From: JAGWBF01 sp963663025
GTDB taxonomy: Bacteria; Chloroflexota; Dehalococcoidia; Lucifugimonadales; JAGWBF01
Direction of reading: 5' to 3'
Assembly (NCBI GenBank): GCA_963663025.1
Contig: OY760073.1
Span: 1,240,001-1,304,000, forward strand
DNA: 64,000 nt
Shown one piece after another: positions 25,113 through 33,023 of this stretch; position 1 is the first letter of the stretch; every line of letters begins with the position of its first letter. The notes beneath the pieces were generated by a model. The model did no database searches, had not been told where the DNA came from, and worked only from the letters and a program-made list of their open reading frames with translations. The translations under genes were made by a program, and so were the position numbers.

Positions 25113-26771
25113 TCAGTACGGCAGGGGAGGCCTGCCCGGTTCCGGCGTTGCTCCTGGCACCCAGGCCCTGTGGTTGTAATACACCTCTTCGACATACCCG
25201 GTGTCGTCAGAATGGATGTTCCCAATACCATCTTCGGAAATTCCCCACATAAGAGAGTTCCGAAGCTCCTTGGTGAAGATTCCCTGCATCCACCCGGCGT
25301 CGTACAAATCATACAGTCCGAGGGCATGACCGAATTCATGCATGACGAATTCATCGATATACATATATTTGCTGATGTAAATCCCAGATGGCTGCTCATT
25401 CAACGGTACCCTGTGGAGGTCGATATTATCAGTCCAGATGTAACGGCCCTGACCTGACTCAAAGGCTTTCTCCTCTATCTTCAACGTCATGTCCGTCATG
25501 TAGCCCCCATTGAGGGAAGGCGTGAACGAGACATCAATGCAGGCAGCAGCGTTGCCGCAGATGTTTTCACCAACATTGATCGTCACCCTCCAGCCATCAT
25601 CATAGCGGCCGCTACATTCGCCGACTTCGCAGATCCTCACCCGCGGTCCGGATGTCCCGACCGCAGAACTATTCCACTTGCCAGCACTTCTGGCGATTGC
25701 TGTCGGGATGACGGAGTCGGGCCGGTAATCCGGCGGGTCTTCATCCGGATCGTGGGTTGGGGCCTCCGTCCCCAACTTGTACTGCACTGTGTGGTCAGCC
25801 TGGCGCCCATAGAACGGAGGAGGCAGGTGCACTTTGTGTACGCTCGTATACCCAGACTTCACCGCATCATCCCCTGTGCCCCGAACACTCTGGATTTTGA
25901 AGTCATATGTATGATCGAACTTCAGACCTGCCAGCCAAACGTGCGCTTCTTCCAGGCCCGAAGCCAAGACCTTCCAGGGGTGGAGGAGACCGTGATCAAT
26001 CTCCACTGTGTAGACAACATCATCCCCATCCACATCATCCCAGTAGAGATATAACCTGCCATCATTCTTCCGAAAGGTATTGTTATCTTCGCTGTAGAAC
26101 CTGTGGTTCACCCAAGCTGGAGTATCCGGTGGACCGGTAGGCGTCCTCGTAGGCGTTAGGGTAGGAGTGGGTGTCTTCGTAGGTGTTAGGGTAGGCGTGG
26201 GTATCTTTGTAGGTGTTGGGGTAGGCGTAGGTATCTTTGTAGGTGTTGGGGTAGGCGTAGGTGTCTTTGTAGGTGTTGGGGTAGGCGTGGGTGTCTTCGT
26301 GGGAGTGGGAGTGGGAGGGAGTGTTGGAGTAGGCGTGGGGGTGGGGATGATGATGGAGTCGCTATCCCATTCGCTCTCGCAGACATCCCCTCCCCGCTCT
26401 GCCACAGTTCGTACCTGCGCCCCGTATTCCCCCGGTCCAGGCGCTGTTCTGCTCCGAGTATGGGTGATGGCGGTGTCGGCGCTGGCGACCCATGTGCTGC
26501 TGCCGCTTCCCCATCCCGTCCAGAGAAAGTCGTAGCCCACGTAATGCCCCGGGTGGTGCACATCGTCCCACCGGGCGAAGATCGTGAGGCCGGTTCTGGT
26601 CACCGATACGGACGGGTCGGAGGGCGTCGAGCAGGTCCAATACGGTTCGCCATCCTCTCCCTGGGCGTTGTCTTCGTCGTCCTGTGCGAAGACCCACAGG
26701 GCGCCCACAGCCAGCACGGTCGCGAAGACACCGATTATGAGCACAAGGTCGATTATCCGGCTGACGCCCAC
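25113..26771 (-). CDS. Membrane-anchored metzincin-type metalloprotease with fibronectin-like domains
   Basis: 552 residues from GTG 26771 (GGAGGTGAA upstream). A single N-terminal hydrophobic segment (VLIIGVFATVLAVGALWVFA) is a signal or anchor. Next an FN3-like domain with CSTPSDPSVSVTRTGLTI, a Pro-Thr linker encoded by 30-base tandem repeats, and a second FN3-like domain. The C-terminal catalytic part has HEFGHALGLYD, the HExxHxxGxxD zinc motif of matrixin-like metzincins, about residue 473. A Met-turn-like SLMWG follows, as expected. Likely a secreted protease acting on surface or extracellular protein. Confidence 0.85.
   Translation of the reverse strand: MGVSRIIDLVLIIGVFATVLAVGALWVFAQDDEDNAQGEDGEPYWTCSTPSDPSVSVTRTGLTIFARWDDVHHPGHYVGYDFLWTGWGSGSSTWVASADTAITHTRSRTAPGPGEYGAQVRTVAERGGDVCESEWDSDSIIIPTPTPTPTLPPTPTPTKTPTPTPTPTKTPTPTPTPTKIPTPTPTPTKIPTPTLTPTKTPTPTLTPTRTPTGPPDTPAWVNHRFYSEDNNTFRKNDGRLYLYWDDVDGDDVVYTVEIDHGLLHPWKVLASGLEEAHVWLAGLKFDHTYDFKIQSVRGTGDDAVKSGYTSVHKVHLPPPFYGRQADHTVQYKLGTEAPTHDPDEDPPDYRPDSVIPTAIARSAGKWNSSAVGTSGPRVRICEVGECSGRYDDGWRVTINVGENICGNAAACIDVSFTPSLNGGYMTDMTLKIEEKAFESGQGRYIWTDNIDLHRVPLNEQPSGIYISKYMYIDEFVMHEFGHALGLYDLYDAGWMQGIFTKELRNSLMWGISEDGIGNIHSDDTGYVEEVYYNHRAWVPGATPEPGRPPLPY
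26151..26300. repeat. Five tandem 30-base repeats inside the metalloprotease gene
   Basis: Five nearly identical 30-base units (AGGTGTTGGGGTAGGCGTAG plus GTATCTTTGT), each encoding ten residues of the Thr-Pro linker (PTPTPTKIPT). Units differ at one to four positions. Such repeats change copy number easily, so linker length may vary between strains. Confidence 0.95.
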
Positions 26772-26956
26772 ACTTCACCTCCGGCAAGGCTCTTAACTGG
26801 GAGGCGCTTATTGAGACCAAGTTAGGCATTAGCAGCGCACTTGTCAAGGTTGCTCCTGACAACCCGGGGGCTGGTGGAAGGTGGGAAACTCTGTCGGGGC
26901 CCTTGGGGCGCCCAGGGCTGTGGAATGGGGCGGGTGTTGTGGATGCCATCGCCATG

Positions 26957-26985
26957 TTTACCCGCCTTTATGGCTGGGCTATAAT
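26957..26985 (+). promoter_or_regulatory. Promoter of the duplicated-domain gene
   Basis: TTTACC (26957-26962), a 17-base spacer and a perfect TATAAT (26980-26985), 39 bases before the ATG at 27025. Confidence 0.65.
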
Positions 26986-27024
26986 GCAGCTTACCAATTC
27001 CCCGACGCCAAGAGGAGGAAGGTC

Positions 27025-27834
27025 ATGGACATAGCCGACACCAAGATAGAAGCTGGCGCTGTCTGCTTCGCCATCCAGTACCGGGACAACCGGGATGCCG
27101 CCAATTCGGACCAGGGCGTTTCCATACAGGTCGTCGGTAACCAGAGCGGCGACGAGGTGGAACTGCTCCGCTTCGACTGTTTCGACCAGAACCCCCATTA
27201 CCACTACGGCCCCCAGAACAAGAACGAACGCATCTTCATGGACAAGACCACCACGGGCAACCCCCTGGGTTGGACCCTGAAGCAGCTAAGGACCCGCCTT
27301 CCCCAGATGATCCAGCGGGCGGGCTACAACGACATCGCCGACAGCCTGGACCCCGACCTGGTGGCTTCCAAGCTGGATGAGCTGGAGGCCTGCGGTCGAG
27401 AGTTGGCCGCCAAACAGAGGAAGACCGTCGTCCACAACCGTGGAGATGAAGTTATCGAGGCCGGCAACATAAAGTTCGGCCTGGAGTTCCGGGAGATCCC
27501 CAACATCAACGACCGCGGCCTCGCCATACACGTCCTGAGCGACGTGGCGGGGCAGGAGATCGAGCTCCTTGCTTTCGACTGCTTTGAGAACCGCCCCCAC
27601 TATCACTACGGGACCAGGAACAAGGACATTCGTTATACCTGGGACAAGACGGTGGCGCCGGACCCCTTGAAGTGGACCCTGGACCAGTTCAAGGATGGGA
27701 AACTTCCCTCCATGGTGCGCCGGGCCGGCTATCCCGCCGTCGCCGATGGCATGGACGCCAACCTGGTCGTCAGGACTGTGACCGGTGAGGTGGAGCCCCG
27801 CGCCCTGGCCATCCGCGCCGCCAATGCCAAGTAG
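27025..27834 (+). CDS. Protein of two tandem copies of an uncharacterised PHYHYG domain
   Basis: 269 residues from ATG 27025, which has GGAGGAAGG just upstream. The protein consists of two similar halves of about 130 residues. Both carry an AGxxxFxxxxR start, then E(V/I)ELLxFDCF, then PHYHYGxxNK, then a KWTL/GWTL segment and a RAGY(P/N) ending. The duplicated Cys and the His pair in PHYHYG look like a metal or small-molecule site. No signal or membrane segment. The function is unknown. It has its own promoter and good Shine-Dalgarno, so it is a real expressed gene. Confidence 0.85.
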   Translation: MDIADTKIEAGAVCFAIQYRDNRDAANSDQGVSIQVVGNQSGDEVELLRFDCFDQNPHYHYGPQNKNERIFMDKTTTGNPLGWTLKQLRTRLPQMIQRAGYNDIADSLDPDLVASKLDELEACGRELAAKQRKTVVHNRGDEVIEAGNIKFGLEFREIPNINDRGLAIHVLSDVAGQEIELLAFDCFENRPHYHYGTRNKDIRYTWDKTVAPDPLKWTLDQFKDGKLPSMVRRAGYPAVADGMDANLVVRTVTGEVEPRALAIRAANAK

Positions 27835-27871
27835 CTGTCAATCCCGGCGTTGCATCGCATAGGGCGCCGAC

Positions 27872-28063
27872 TTGCAGGCCAATTTGCAAGATAAATGGCA
27901 GCTCTTGGGTTGGCTTGCATTCCTGGTTTCGGCGAGCTTCTTCATCATCGGAAGTTTCCTTGCCCGCGACATGTGGGCTCTGGCGGCCAGCATCGTATTC
28001 TTCGTGGCATGCCTGTTCTTCTTAGCGCCTTATATGCTCGGCAGAGGCAAGCCCAAGGGCTGA
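27872..28063 (+). CDS. Small two-helix membrane protein
   Basis: 63 residues starting at TTG: two hydrophobic segments (WLAFLVSASFFIIGSFLA and ALAASIVFFVACLFFLAPYM) with a charged tail GRGKPKG. No family recognised and no clear ribosome site, so start and reality are moderately supported. It lies between the duplicated-domain gene and the hydrolase gene on the same strand. Confidence 0.5.
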   Translation: MQANLQDKWQLLGWLAFLVSASFFIIGSFLARDMWALAASIVFFVACLFFLAPYMLGRGKPKG

Positions 28064-28102
28064 GCAGCGCCTGACATTATCTGTGAGAGGGAGTTCCCCA
28101 TC

Positions 28103-28906
28103 GTGACTGCAAGCGGCCGAATTGAATGGAAGGAAGACAGGGTTTTCGTAGCAGGGGCCGGGGTTCAGCTGCTGCGCATCGGCGGCGGCCGGCCCCTCCT
28201 TCTCCTCCACGGTTCAGGAGGAAACCGCGCCTACCTGTCGTACCAGGAGGAGCTGGCCGAATACTACGAGGTGCTCGCCCCCTCCCACCCCGGATTTGGC
28301 ACATCGGACCGCCCCTCATGGCTTGAGACCGTCCCGGACACCGCCTGTTTCTACCTGTGGATGCTGGAGGAGATGGGCCTGGAAGGGATCGATGTCGTAG
28401 GCTTCTCCCTGGGCGGCTGGATCGCCGCCGAGATGTCCGTGATGTGCCCCAGGGTGTTCAGCCGGCTGGTCCTTGTGGGCTCTGCCGGGCTCAAGCCCTC
28501 CCATGCCCAGATGACCGACATCTTCCTTATCTCGGGCCCGCAAGTGTTGGAGAAGATGTTCTACGACCCCAAGCAGGCCCCCGAATACGACAAGTTCTTC
28601 GGTACCGAGCCCACCCCTGAGCACCGGGAGTTGACCGAGAGGAACCGGGAGATGGCGGCCCGCCTGACCTGGAAACCCTACATGCACGACCCGCGGCTGG
28701 TGGGCCTGCTGCCCAGGATAAAGTCAAGGGTGCTGCTGCTATGGGGTCGTCAGGATGCCCTGATACCCCTGGAGTGCGGAGAGCTGTACCGAGCAGCCCT
28801 GCCCAACGCCAGGCTGAAAGTGATCGAGGAGTGCGGTCACTCGCCCCAGTACGAGAAGCCCCGGGAGTTCAACAAGATAGTCCTGGACTTCCTGCAAGAG
28901 AAGTAG
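28103..28906 (+). CDS. Alpha/beta hydrolase
   Basis: 267 residues from GTG 28103 (GAGAGGGAG upstream). Typical features: LLLLHGSGGN oxyanion loop, nucleophile elbow GFSLGG (Ser about residue 100), the acid in WGRQDALIPLE, and the catalytic His in CGHSPQYEKP. The family includes C-C bond hydrolases and esterases of ring-cleavage pathways; the substrate is not determinable. It reads toward the amidase gene, which is convergent. Confidence 0.9.
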   Translation: MTASGRIEWKEDRVFVAGAGVQLLRIGGGRPLLLLHGSGGNRAYLSYQEELAEYYEVLAPSHPGFGTSDRPSWLETVPDTACFYLWMLEEMGLEGIDVVGFSLGGWIAAEMSVMCPRVFSRLVLVGSAGLKPSHAQMTDIFLISGPQVLEKMFYDPKQAPEYDKFFGTEPTPEHRELTERNREMAARLTWKPYMHDPRLVGLLPRIKSRVLLLWGRQDALIPLECGELYRAALPNARLKVIEECGHSPQYEKPREFNKIVLDFLQEK

Positions 28907-28927
28907 GCCGCCGGCCTATATGGGAGG

Positions 28928-30346
28928 CTAGAATCCCGGCGGGCGCTTGTCTGCCCACGGACGCACCGACTCGAAGGCCGCGCAGGCTTTCAGCACCGTA
29001 GCCTCAGCACCCCGCTTGCCCACGATGTGCAGGCCGATAGGCAGCCCGTCAGAGGAGAACCCGCAGGGAATGCTGGCCGCGGTCTGGCCAGTCATGTTGA
29101 TTGGGAAGGTGAAGGGGATATAACCCCACCACGGGTCCACCTCCCGGCCTGCGATGACCGTGGGATGCTCCTCCACAGGAAAGGCGGGAACAGCCATGGT
29201 CGGACTGAGCAACAGGTCGTGCTCTTCGAAGAAGTCCTCCATTTGGCTACCCAGCTGGACCATCCTCTGCAATGACCTGGAGTAGTCCGACGCGGTGCGT
29301 CCCAGTCCGTGCTCGATTGTCTTGATGGCGTAGTGGCTCAGGTCGTCCCGATGGTCATCCAGGAGGTGGCCATAGGACGTCGCCCCGGCGATACCGAACA
29401 TGTCCCAGAAGGCGGGAAAGGGGTCGTCCAGAACGAGGCCCGGTTCTTCCACTATGCAGCCCAGCTCCTCGAATACCCGTGCCGCCTTGGATGATACAGC
29501 CAGCACCTCTTCGTCAACCGGCGCATACCCGAAGTCGGGGCTCCATGCGACCTTAAGCCCTCGCACACCATCATTCAGCCCGCTGACGAAGTCCGGCGGC
29601 TCGACGCGCATGCTGCCCGGGTCCCGGCTGCCATGGCCGGCCAGGATCTGCAGAATCTGGGCGCTTTCCAGCACCGTCCGGGTCATCGGCCCCGACTGGG
29701 AGTGGGTGTTGAAGGCTGGTCTCCCTACGCCACCGTATCGGGGCACCCTCCCCTGGGTCGGCTTGATGCCGAAGGTGCCGGTGAAACTGCATGGGATACG
29801 GATGGACCCACCGCCGTCGCTGCCCGTTGCAACGGCGCACAGACCCGCCACAAGGGCAGCTCCAGCCCCGCCGCTGGAGCCTCCGGCAGTCCGCCCCAAG
29901 TTCCACGGGTTGCGGCAGTGGTCACCCAAGCGGTTTTCGGTAGTGCCCGACATCCCGAACTCGGGGGTGTTGGTCTTGCCCAGGACTATCGCCCCCGCCT
30001 CTTTAACTCGCTCCACAGCAACCGAGTCTTCCGCCGGAACGTGCTCCCGGTACACCAGGCTGCCCATGGTCGAGGTGACGTCCCTGGTGAACTCCAAATC
30101 CTTGATGGAGATGGGAATGCCGTGAAGGACTCCCCGATGACGGCCCTGGGCCAGCTCCTCCTGGGCTTCATTGGCGGAGCGCATTGCAAGGTCGCCCGTC
30201 ACAGTCACATAGGCGTTCAGCTTGGGGTTGTGGGCTTCTATACGCCTGAGAAACATCTCGGTAAGCTCAGGAACGGAGATGCTCTTGTCGTCGATCAGTT
30301 CGCGGAGATGGGAGACCGGTGCGTAGGCTAGCTCTTGATCGGCCAT
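28928..30346 (-). CDS. Amidase signature family enzyme
   Basis: 472 residues. The Ser-Ser-Lys triad is seen: Lys in GIPISIKDLEF, cis-Ser in the TAGGSSGGAGAALVAGLCAV block, and Ser in DGGGSIRIPCSF. It hydrolyses amide bonds, perhaps small amides or acyl-tRNA-like substrates; the GatA role is unlikely because it is alone and lacks gatB/gatC neighbours. The C-terminus has PFTFPINMTGQTAASIPCGF as usual in this family. A region of dyad symmetries lies upstream of its start. Confidence 0.93.
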   Translation of the reverse strand: MADQELAYAPVSHLRELIDDKSISVPELTEMFLRRIEAHNPKLNAYVTVTGDLAMRSANEAQEELAQGRHRGVLHGIPISIKDLEFTRDVTSTMGSLVYREHVPAEDSVAVERVKEAGAIVLGKTNTPEFGMSGTTENRLGDHCRNPWNLGRTAGGSSGGAGAALVAGLCAVATGSDGGGSIRIPCSFTGTFGIKPTQGRVPRYGGVGRPAFNTHSQSGPMTRTVLESAQILQILAGHGSRDPGSMRVEPPDFVSGLNDGVRGLKVAWSPDFGYAPVDEEVLAVSSKAARVFEELGCIVEEPGLVLDDPFPAFWDMFGIAGATSYGHLLDDHRDDLSHYAIKTIEHGLGRTASDYSRSLQRMVQLGSQMEDFFEEHDLLLSPTMAVPAFPVEEHPTVIAGREVDPWWGYIPFTFPINMTGQTAASIPCGFSSDGLPIGLHIVGKRGAEATVLKACAAFESVRPWADKRPPGF

Positions 30347-30396
30347 TGGTAACTTCCACGTTTAGAATAGGCTCTTAGGGGTATTAGCGGGGATAT

Positions 30397-30527
30397 GGGG
30401 CCCTTGGCCGAATGGTAGAGAAGCCCCCATGCAGTGTCAAGGAATGGGAACGGAGCCTTCGCCGGCTCTGAGACGTGCCTTGCACCGAATGGTGTGGGGG
30501 CTGAGTCAGCGTACCTGGGGAACCAGA
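30397..30527. other. Candidate structured RNA region or complex dyad element
   Basis: In the gap between the thioesterase stop and the amidase start: AGCCCCCA (30422-30429) pairs with TGGGGGCT (30495-30502), enclosing CAAGG/CCTTG, GAGCC/GGCTC and a CACC-GAAT-GGTG hairpin. It is flanked by GCTGA-G-TCAGC (30500-30510) and CTGG-GGAA-CCAG (30514-30525). Together they would form one branched fold on either strand. I do not recognise an RNA family: no tRNA T-arm, no T-box, no RNase P or SRP core. On the minus strand it would be the amidase leader. Confidence 0.4.
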
Positions 30528-30537
30528 GGCGGCGGCA

Positions 30538-31020
30538 CTACTCTCCCGCCGCTTCCCTGAGGCCGGGCAGGCCTTCTAAGGGCAGGGCTTCGCCCGTCTG
30601 CTCGTAGTGCTGGATGATATCCCGCAGCTCTTGGGGCATGGGCCGCTTGGATGCTGTCGCGGCATCGTACCCCACATAGATCATCTGCGTGGAGGCGACA
30701 AGCCTTCCTGATTCCCGGTGGTATATCTCGGTGTCTATGGTGAAGCTGGTGTTGCCGATGTGGGACACCCGGACGTAAAGCTCCAGGATGTCTTCGATGG
30801 CGGCAGGAGCTTTGAACTCCATGGTGGCCTTGACCACCGCCGAGTCGAAGAACCCCCTTCGGGCGATGCCGTAGATGCTGAACCCCAGGTTGCGAAAGTA
30901 GTCAGCCTGCGCCACCTCAAGGTAGTCCATGTAGGAGCCGTTATAGACGATGCCCTGGGCATCGCACTCCGGCCATCGCACCCTGAGCTCAGTCCTGAAC
31001 CTGAAATCAGCCTTGGGCAT
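30538..31020 (-). CDS. Acyl-CoA thioesterase, 4HBT/YbgC type
   Basis: 160 residues, hot-dog fold. The N-terminal VRWPECDAQGIVYNGSYMDYLE contains the catalytic Asp in the family pattern (xWxxxDxxGxVxxxxY). The C-terminal extension of about 25 residues is polar. It hydrolyses acyl-CoA; chain length is unknown. It lies upstream of the amidase gene on the same strand with 190 bases between. Confidence 0.9.
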   Translation of the reverse strand: MPKADFRFRTELRVRWPECDAQGIVYNGSYMDYLEVAQADYFRNLGFSIYGIARRGFFDSAVVKATMEFKAPAAIEDILELYVRVSHIGNTSFTIDTEIYHRESGRLVASTQMIYVGYDAATASKRPMPQELRDIIQHYEQTGEALPLEGLPGLREAAGE

Positions 31021-31098
31021 GTGCCCCCCGGCTGGAGGTTTCCAGCATAAGCGAATTCGGTTCTCCCATGTTAAACGACACCTCGTGTCCCTGCGACG

Positions 31099-32286
31099 TT
31101 AGCTCCAGTCTTCGCCCGGCATGATGCGCAGCATGAATTCATCGAACTTGGGGACAGTAAAGGCGGTGTCCCCGTGGCTTGGGCTCCAGATCATTCCCTT
31201 GGAGATCAGCTGGTTTCTGGTTGGCCCCAAGGCAGTTACGGGACGGCCCAGTTCCCGAGCAATATCCCCGGAACGATGGGGGCCCGGACCAAGGCCCGCC
31301 ATCCCCCTGACGTACTTCTTTTCCTGGGCTGTCAGCCGATCGAATCTGACCAGGAAGAAGCTTGCGTCAAGGGCCGCCACTGCCCTCTCAGACGCAACTT
31401 CAACCTCGGCAGCGGTGATGGGTGACTTCTCGGCAACATCCCAAGCGTGTTTACCCCATTCCTGCAGGAAATAGGGATAGCCATGGGTTTGTTCCACGAT
31501 GGAATCCAGCGCGTCGAGGTCTATCTGCACTCCTTCATCAGAGGCGGGCTTGGCAATTGCCAGCCTCGCATCCTTATCGGATAGTGGGCCAATCTCCGGG
31601 AACTCAAAGAGCCTCTCAGCGTAGGATTTCGCCTTCCCCATCAGCCCCCGCACCTGGGGCAGACCGGCGCCGACCATCGTCACGGGCAATTGACGCTGGG
31701 AAATCCGGTGCAGCGCAGTTATCAAAGCTGCCAGCTCATCTTCTTTGACGTATTGAAGCTCGTCGATGAATATGCCCACGCAACCATTGTCGGGCTTGGC
31801 CGCCTCTCCGACCGCTTCCAACAGCTCCTGCAAGTCTATTTCAAGGTCCCCATTGTCCGCCAAGCCCGGTTCAGGATCCATATCCAGGCCCAATTCAATG
31901 TCCTGGAACCGCACCTTCAGCCCACTCACGAAGCCGGAGAGGCCTCTGAGGGCGCGCTGGGCGAGCTCTTTGGCAGCCTCTCGCCTGGAGAGCTTCAGTA
32001 GAGCAATGCGGAGCTGCGGGGCCAATATCGACGGAAGGGATCGACCTTCAGGGGCCTCTATCCCCAGGGTACAGATGCCCTCTCTCTCAGCGTCCTCTCG
32101 AATCCTGTCCAAGAGCACTGTCTTGCCAACACCCCGCAAGCCAACCATCAGGAGACTCTTGCTGGAGCGGCCGTTCCTGATGCGCCCAAGGGCGATTTGT
32201 GCAGACGAAATCATTTCTTCGCGGCCCGCCAGCTCCGGCGGTGGAGTGCCAGCCCCAGGGGCATAGGGGTTGCGTATCGGGTCCAT
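31099..32286 (-). CDS. AAA-type ATPase (AAA_16/archaeal ATPase-like)
   Basis: 395 residues. Walker A is GLRGVGKT (about residues 50-57) and Walker B is IFIDELQY (about residue 180), followed by an arginine-containing sensor region and a C-terminal winged-helix-like part (RSGDIARELGRPVTALGPTR). The NPYAPGAGTPPPELAGREE start resembles stand-alone ATPases of phage or mobile origin, used in transposition control or defence. No partner gene is adjacent. An AT-rich inverted repeat lies just upstream. Confidence 0.85.
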   Translation of the reverse strand: MDPIRNPYAPGAGTPPPELAGREEMISSAQIALGRIRNGRSSKSLLMVGLRGVGKTVLLDRIREDAEREGICTLGIEAPEGRSLPSILAPQLRIALLKLSRREAAKELAQRALRGLSGFVSGLKVRFQDIELGLDMDPEPGLADNGDLEIDLQELLEAVGEAAKPDNGCVGIFIDELQYVKEDELAALITALHRISQRQLPVTMVGAGLPQVRGLMGKAKSYAERLFEFPEIGPLSDKDARLAIAKPASDEGVQIDLDALDSIVEQTHGYPYFLQEWGKHAWDVAEKSPITAAEVEVASERAVAALDASFFLVRFDRLTAQEKKYVRGMAGLGPGPHRSGDIARELGRPVTALGPTRNQLISKGMIWSPSHGDTAFTVPKFDEFMLRIMPGEDWS

Positions 32287-32295
32287 GAAGGCAGT

Positions 32296-32352
32296 TTATA
32301 AGGAAATTAGCGAAATTACAAGAGTTTTATAATATGCCTAATTTTCTTATAA
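32296..32352. repeat. AT-rich inverted repeat upstream of the AAA ATPase gene
   Basis: TTATAAGGAAATTAG (32296-32310) is the inverse of CTAATTTTCTTATAA (32338-32352) with one mismatch in 15. The element begins about 10 bases before the ATPase start codon and includes TATAAT-like hexamers on both strands, so it is probably the promoter/operator of this gene. The surrounding 32,353-32,578 shows nothing else. Confidence 0.7.
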
Positions 32353-32578
32353 TTCGCTGTCCCTACCCCCGGAACACTTTCCTCGCCTCACCGTCTCGAC
32401 CACTGAATCTCCTCGTAGGTGAGTCCCCGCTTCTTGGTTGGCCCGTGACAAACGTCGGGGTACAGTGAAAGGCGTCGAAGAATTGCAGGTGAGACTTGAC
32501 TACGACCTCGGCTCGCAATTATGATGGTGACTAAGAAGTGGTGGTTGCGGGCTGCTCTGTGGCCTTCAGGAGGTAGCT

Positions 32579-32935
32579 ATGACGGTCTATGCGGAAGATG
32601 GGACTATATCAATCTCCATCACCGACAAAGCTAAGGACAAGCTCCGTTTCTTCGCCCAGAAAGAGGGCCTCGAAGATGACTTCGGGGTCCGCGTGGGTGT
32701 GAAGGGCGGGGGGTGCTCCGGCCTTCTGTACACCCTCAGCGTCGAAAAGGATTCGGCCCCCGAGGACAAGGTCGTCAATGACGGGGGTGTGAAGATATTC
32801 ATCGATAAGAAGGCCTACATATACCTGGCTGGCACCCAGCTGGACTTCTCTGATGGGCTTAACGGCAAGGGTTTCGTATTCGAGAACCCCAACGCCAAGA
32901 AAAGCTGTGGTTGCGGCAACTCCTTCGCCGTATAA
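32579..32935 (+). CDS. Iron-sulfur cluster carrier, IscA/ErpA/HesB family
   Basis: 118 residues. All three conserved Cys are present: one in GGGCSGLLY and the pair in SCGCGNSF at the C-terminus. It binds iron or an Fe-S cluster and passes it to apo-proteins. A strong CAGGAGG site precedes ATG 32579. It lies 88 bases upstream of a YgfZ-like gene on the same strand; both families act in Fe-S assembly, so they plausibly work together. Confidence 0.93.
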   Translation: MTVYAEDGTISISITDKAKDKLRFFAQKEGLEDDFGVRVGVKGGGCSGLLYTLSVEKDSAPEDKVVNDGGVKIFIDKKAYIYLAGTQLDFSDGLNGKGFVFENPNAKKSCGCGNSFAV

Positions 32936-33023
32936 CCCCTCCGGGCACCTTGAACAGACGTGGACGCCGCCGTGACGAAGCATGGCGGCGTTGTCGTTAT
33001 AGCCGGATCTCTGGGGAGATGAC

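Noticed and set aside
26151..26300. CRISPR-like tandem repeats
   Set aside because: Repeats are directly adjacent with no spacers and encode a Thr-Pro linker in frame.
30397..30500. tRNA gene, including selC for the selenoprotein
   Set aside because: No T-arm GTTCGA, no CCA-type end and no UCA anticodon arm; the D-arm-like string alone is not enough.
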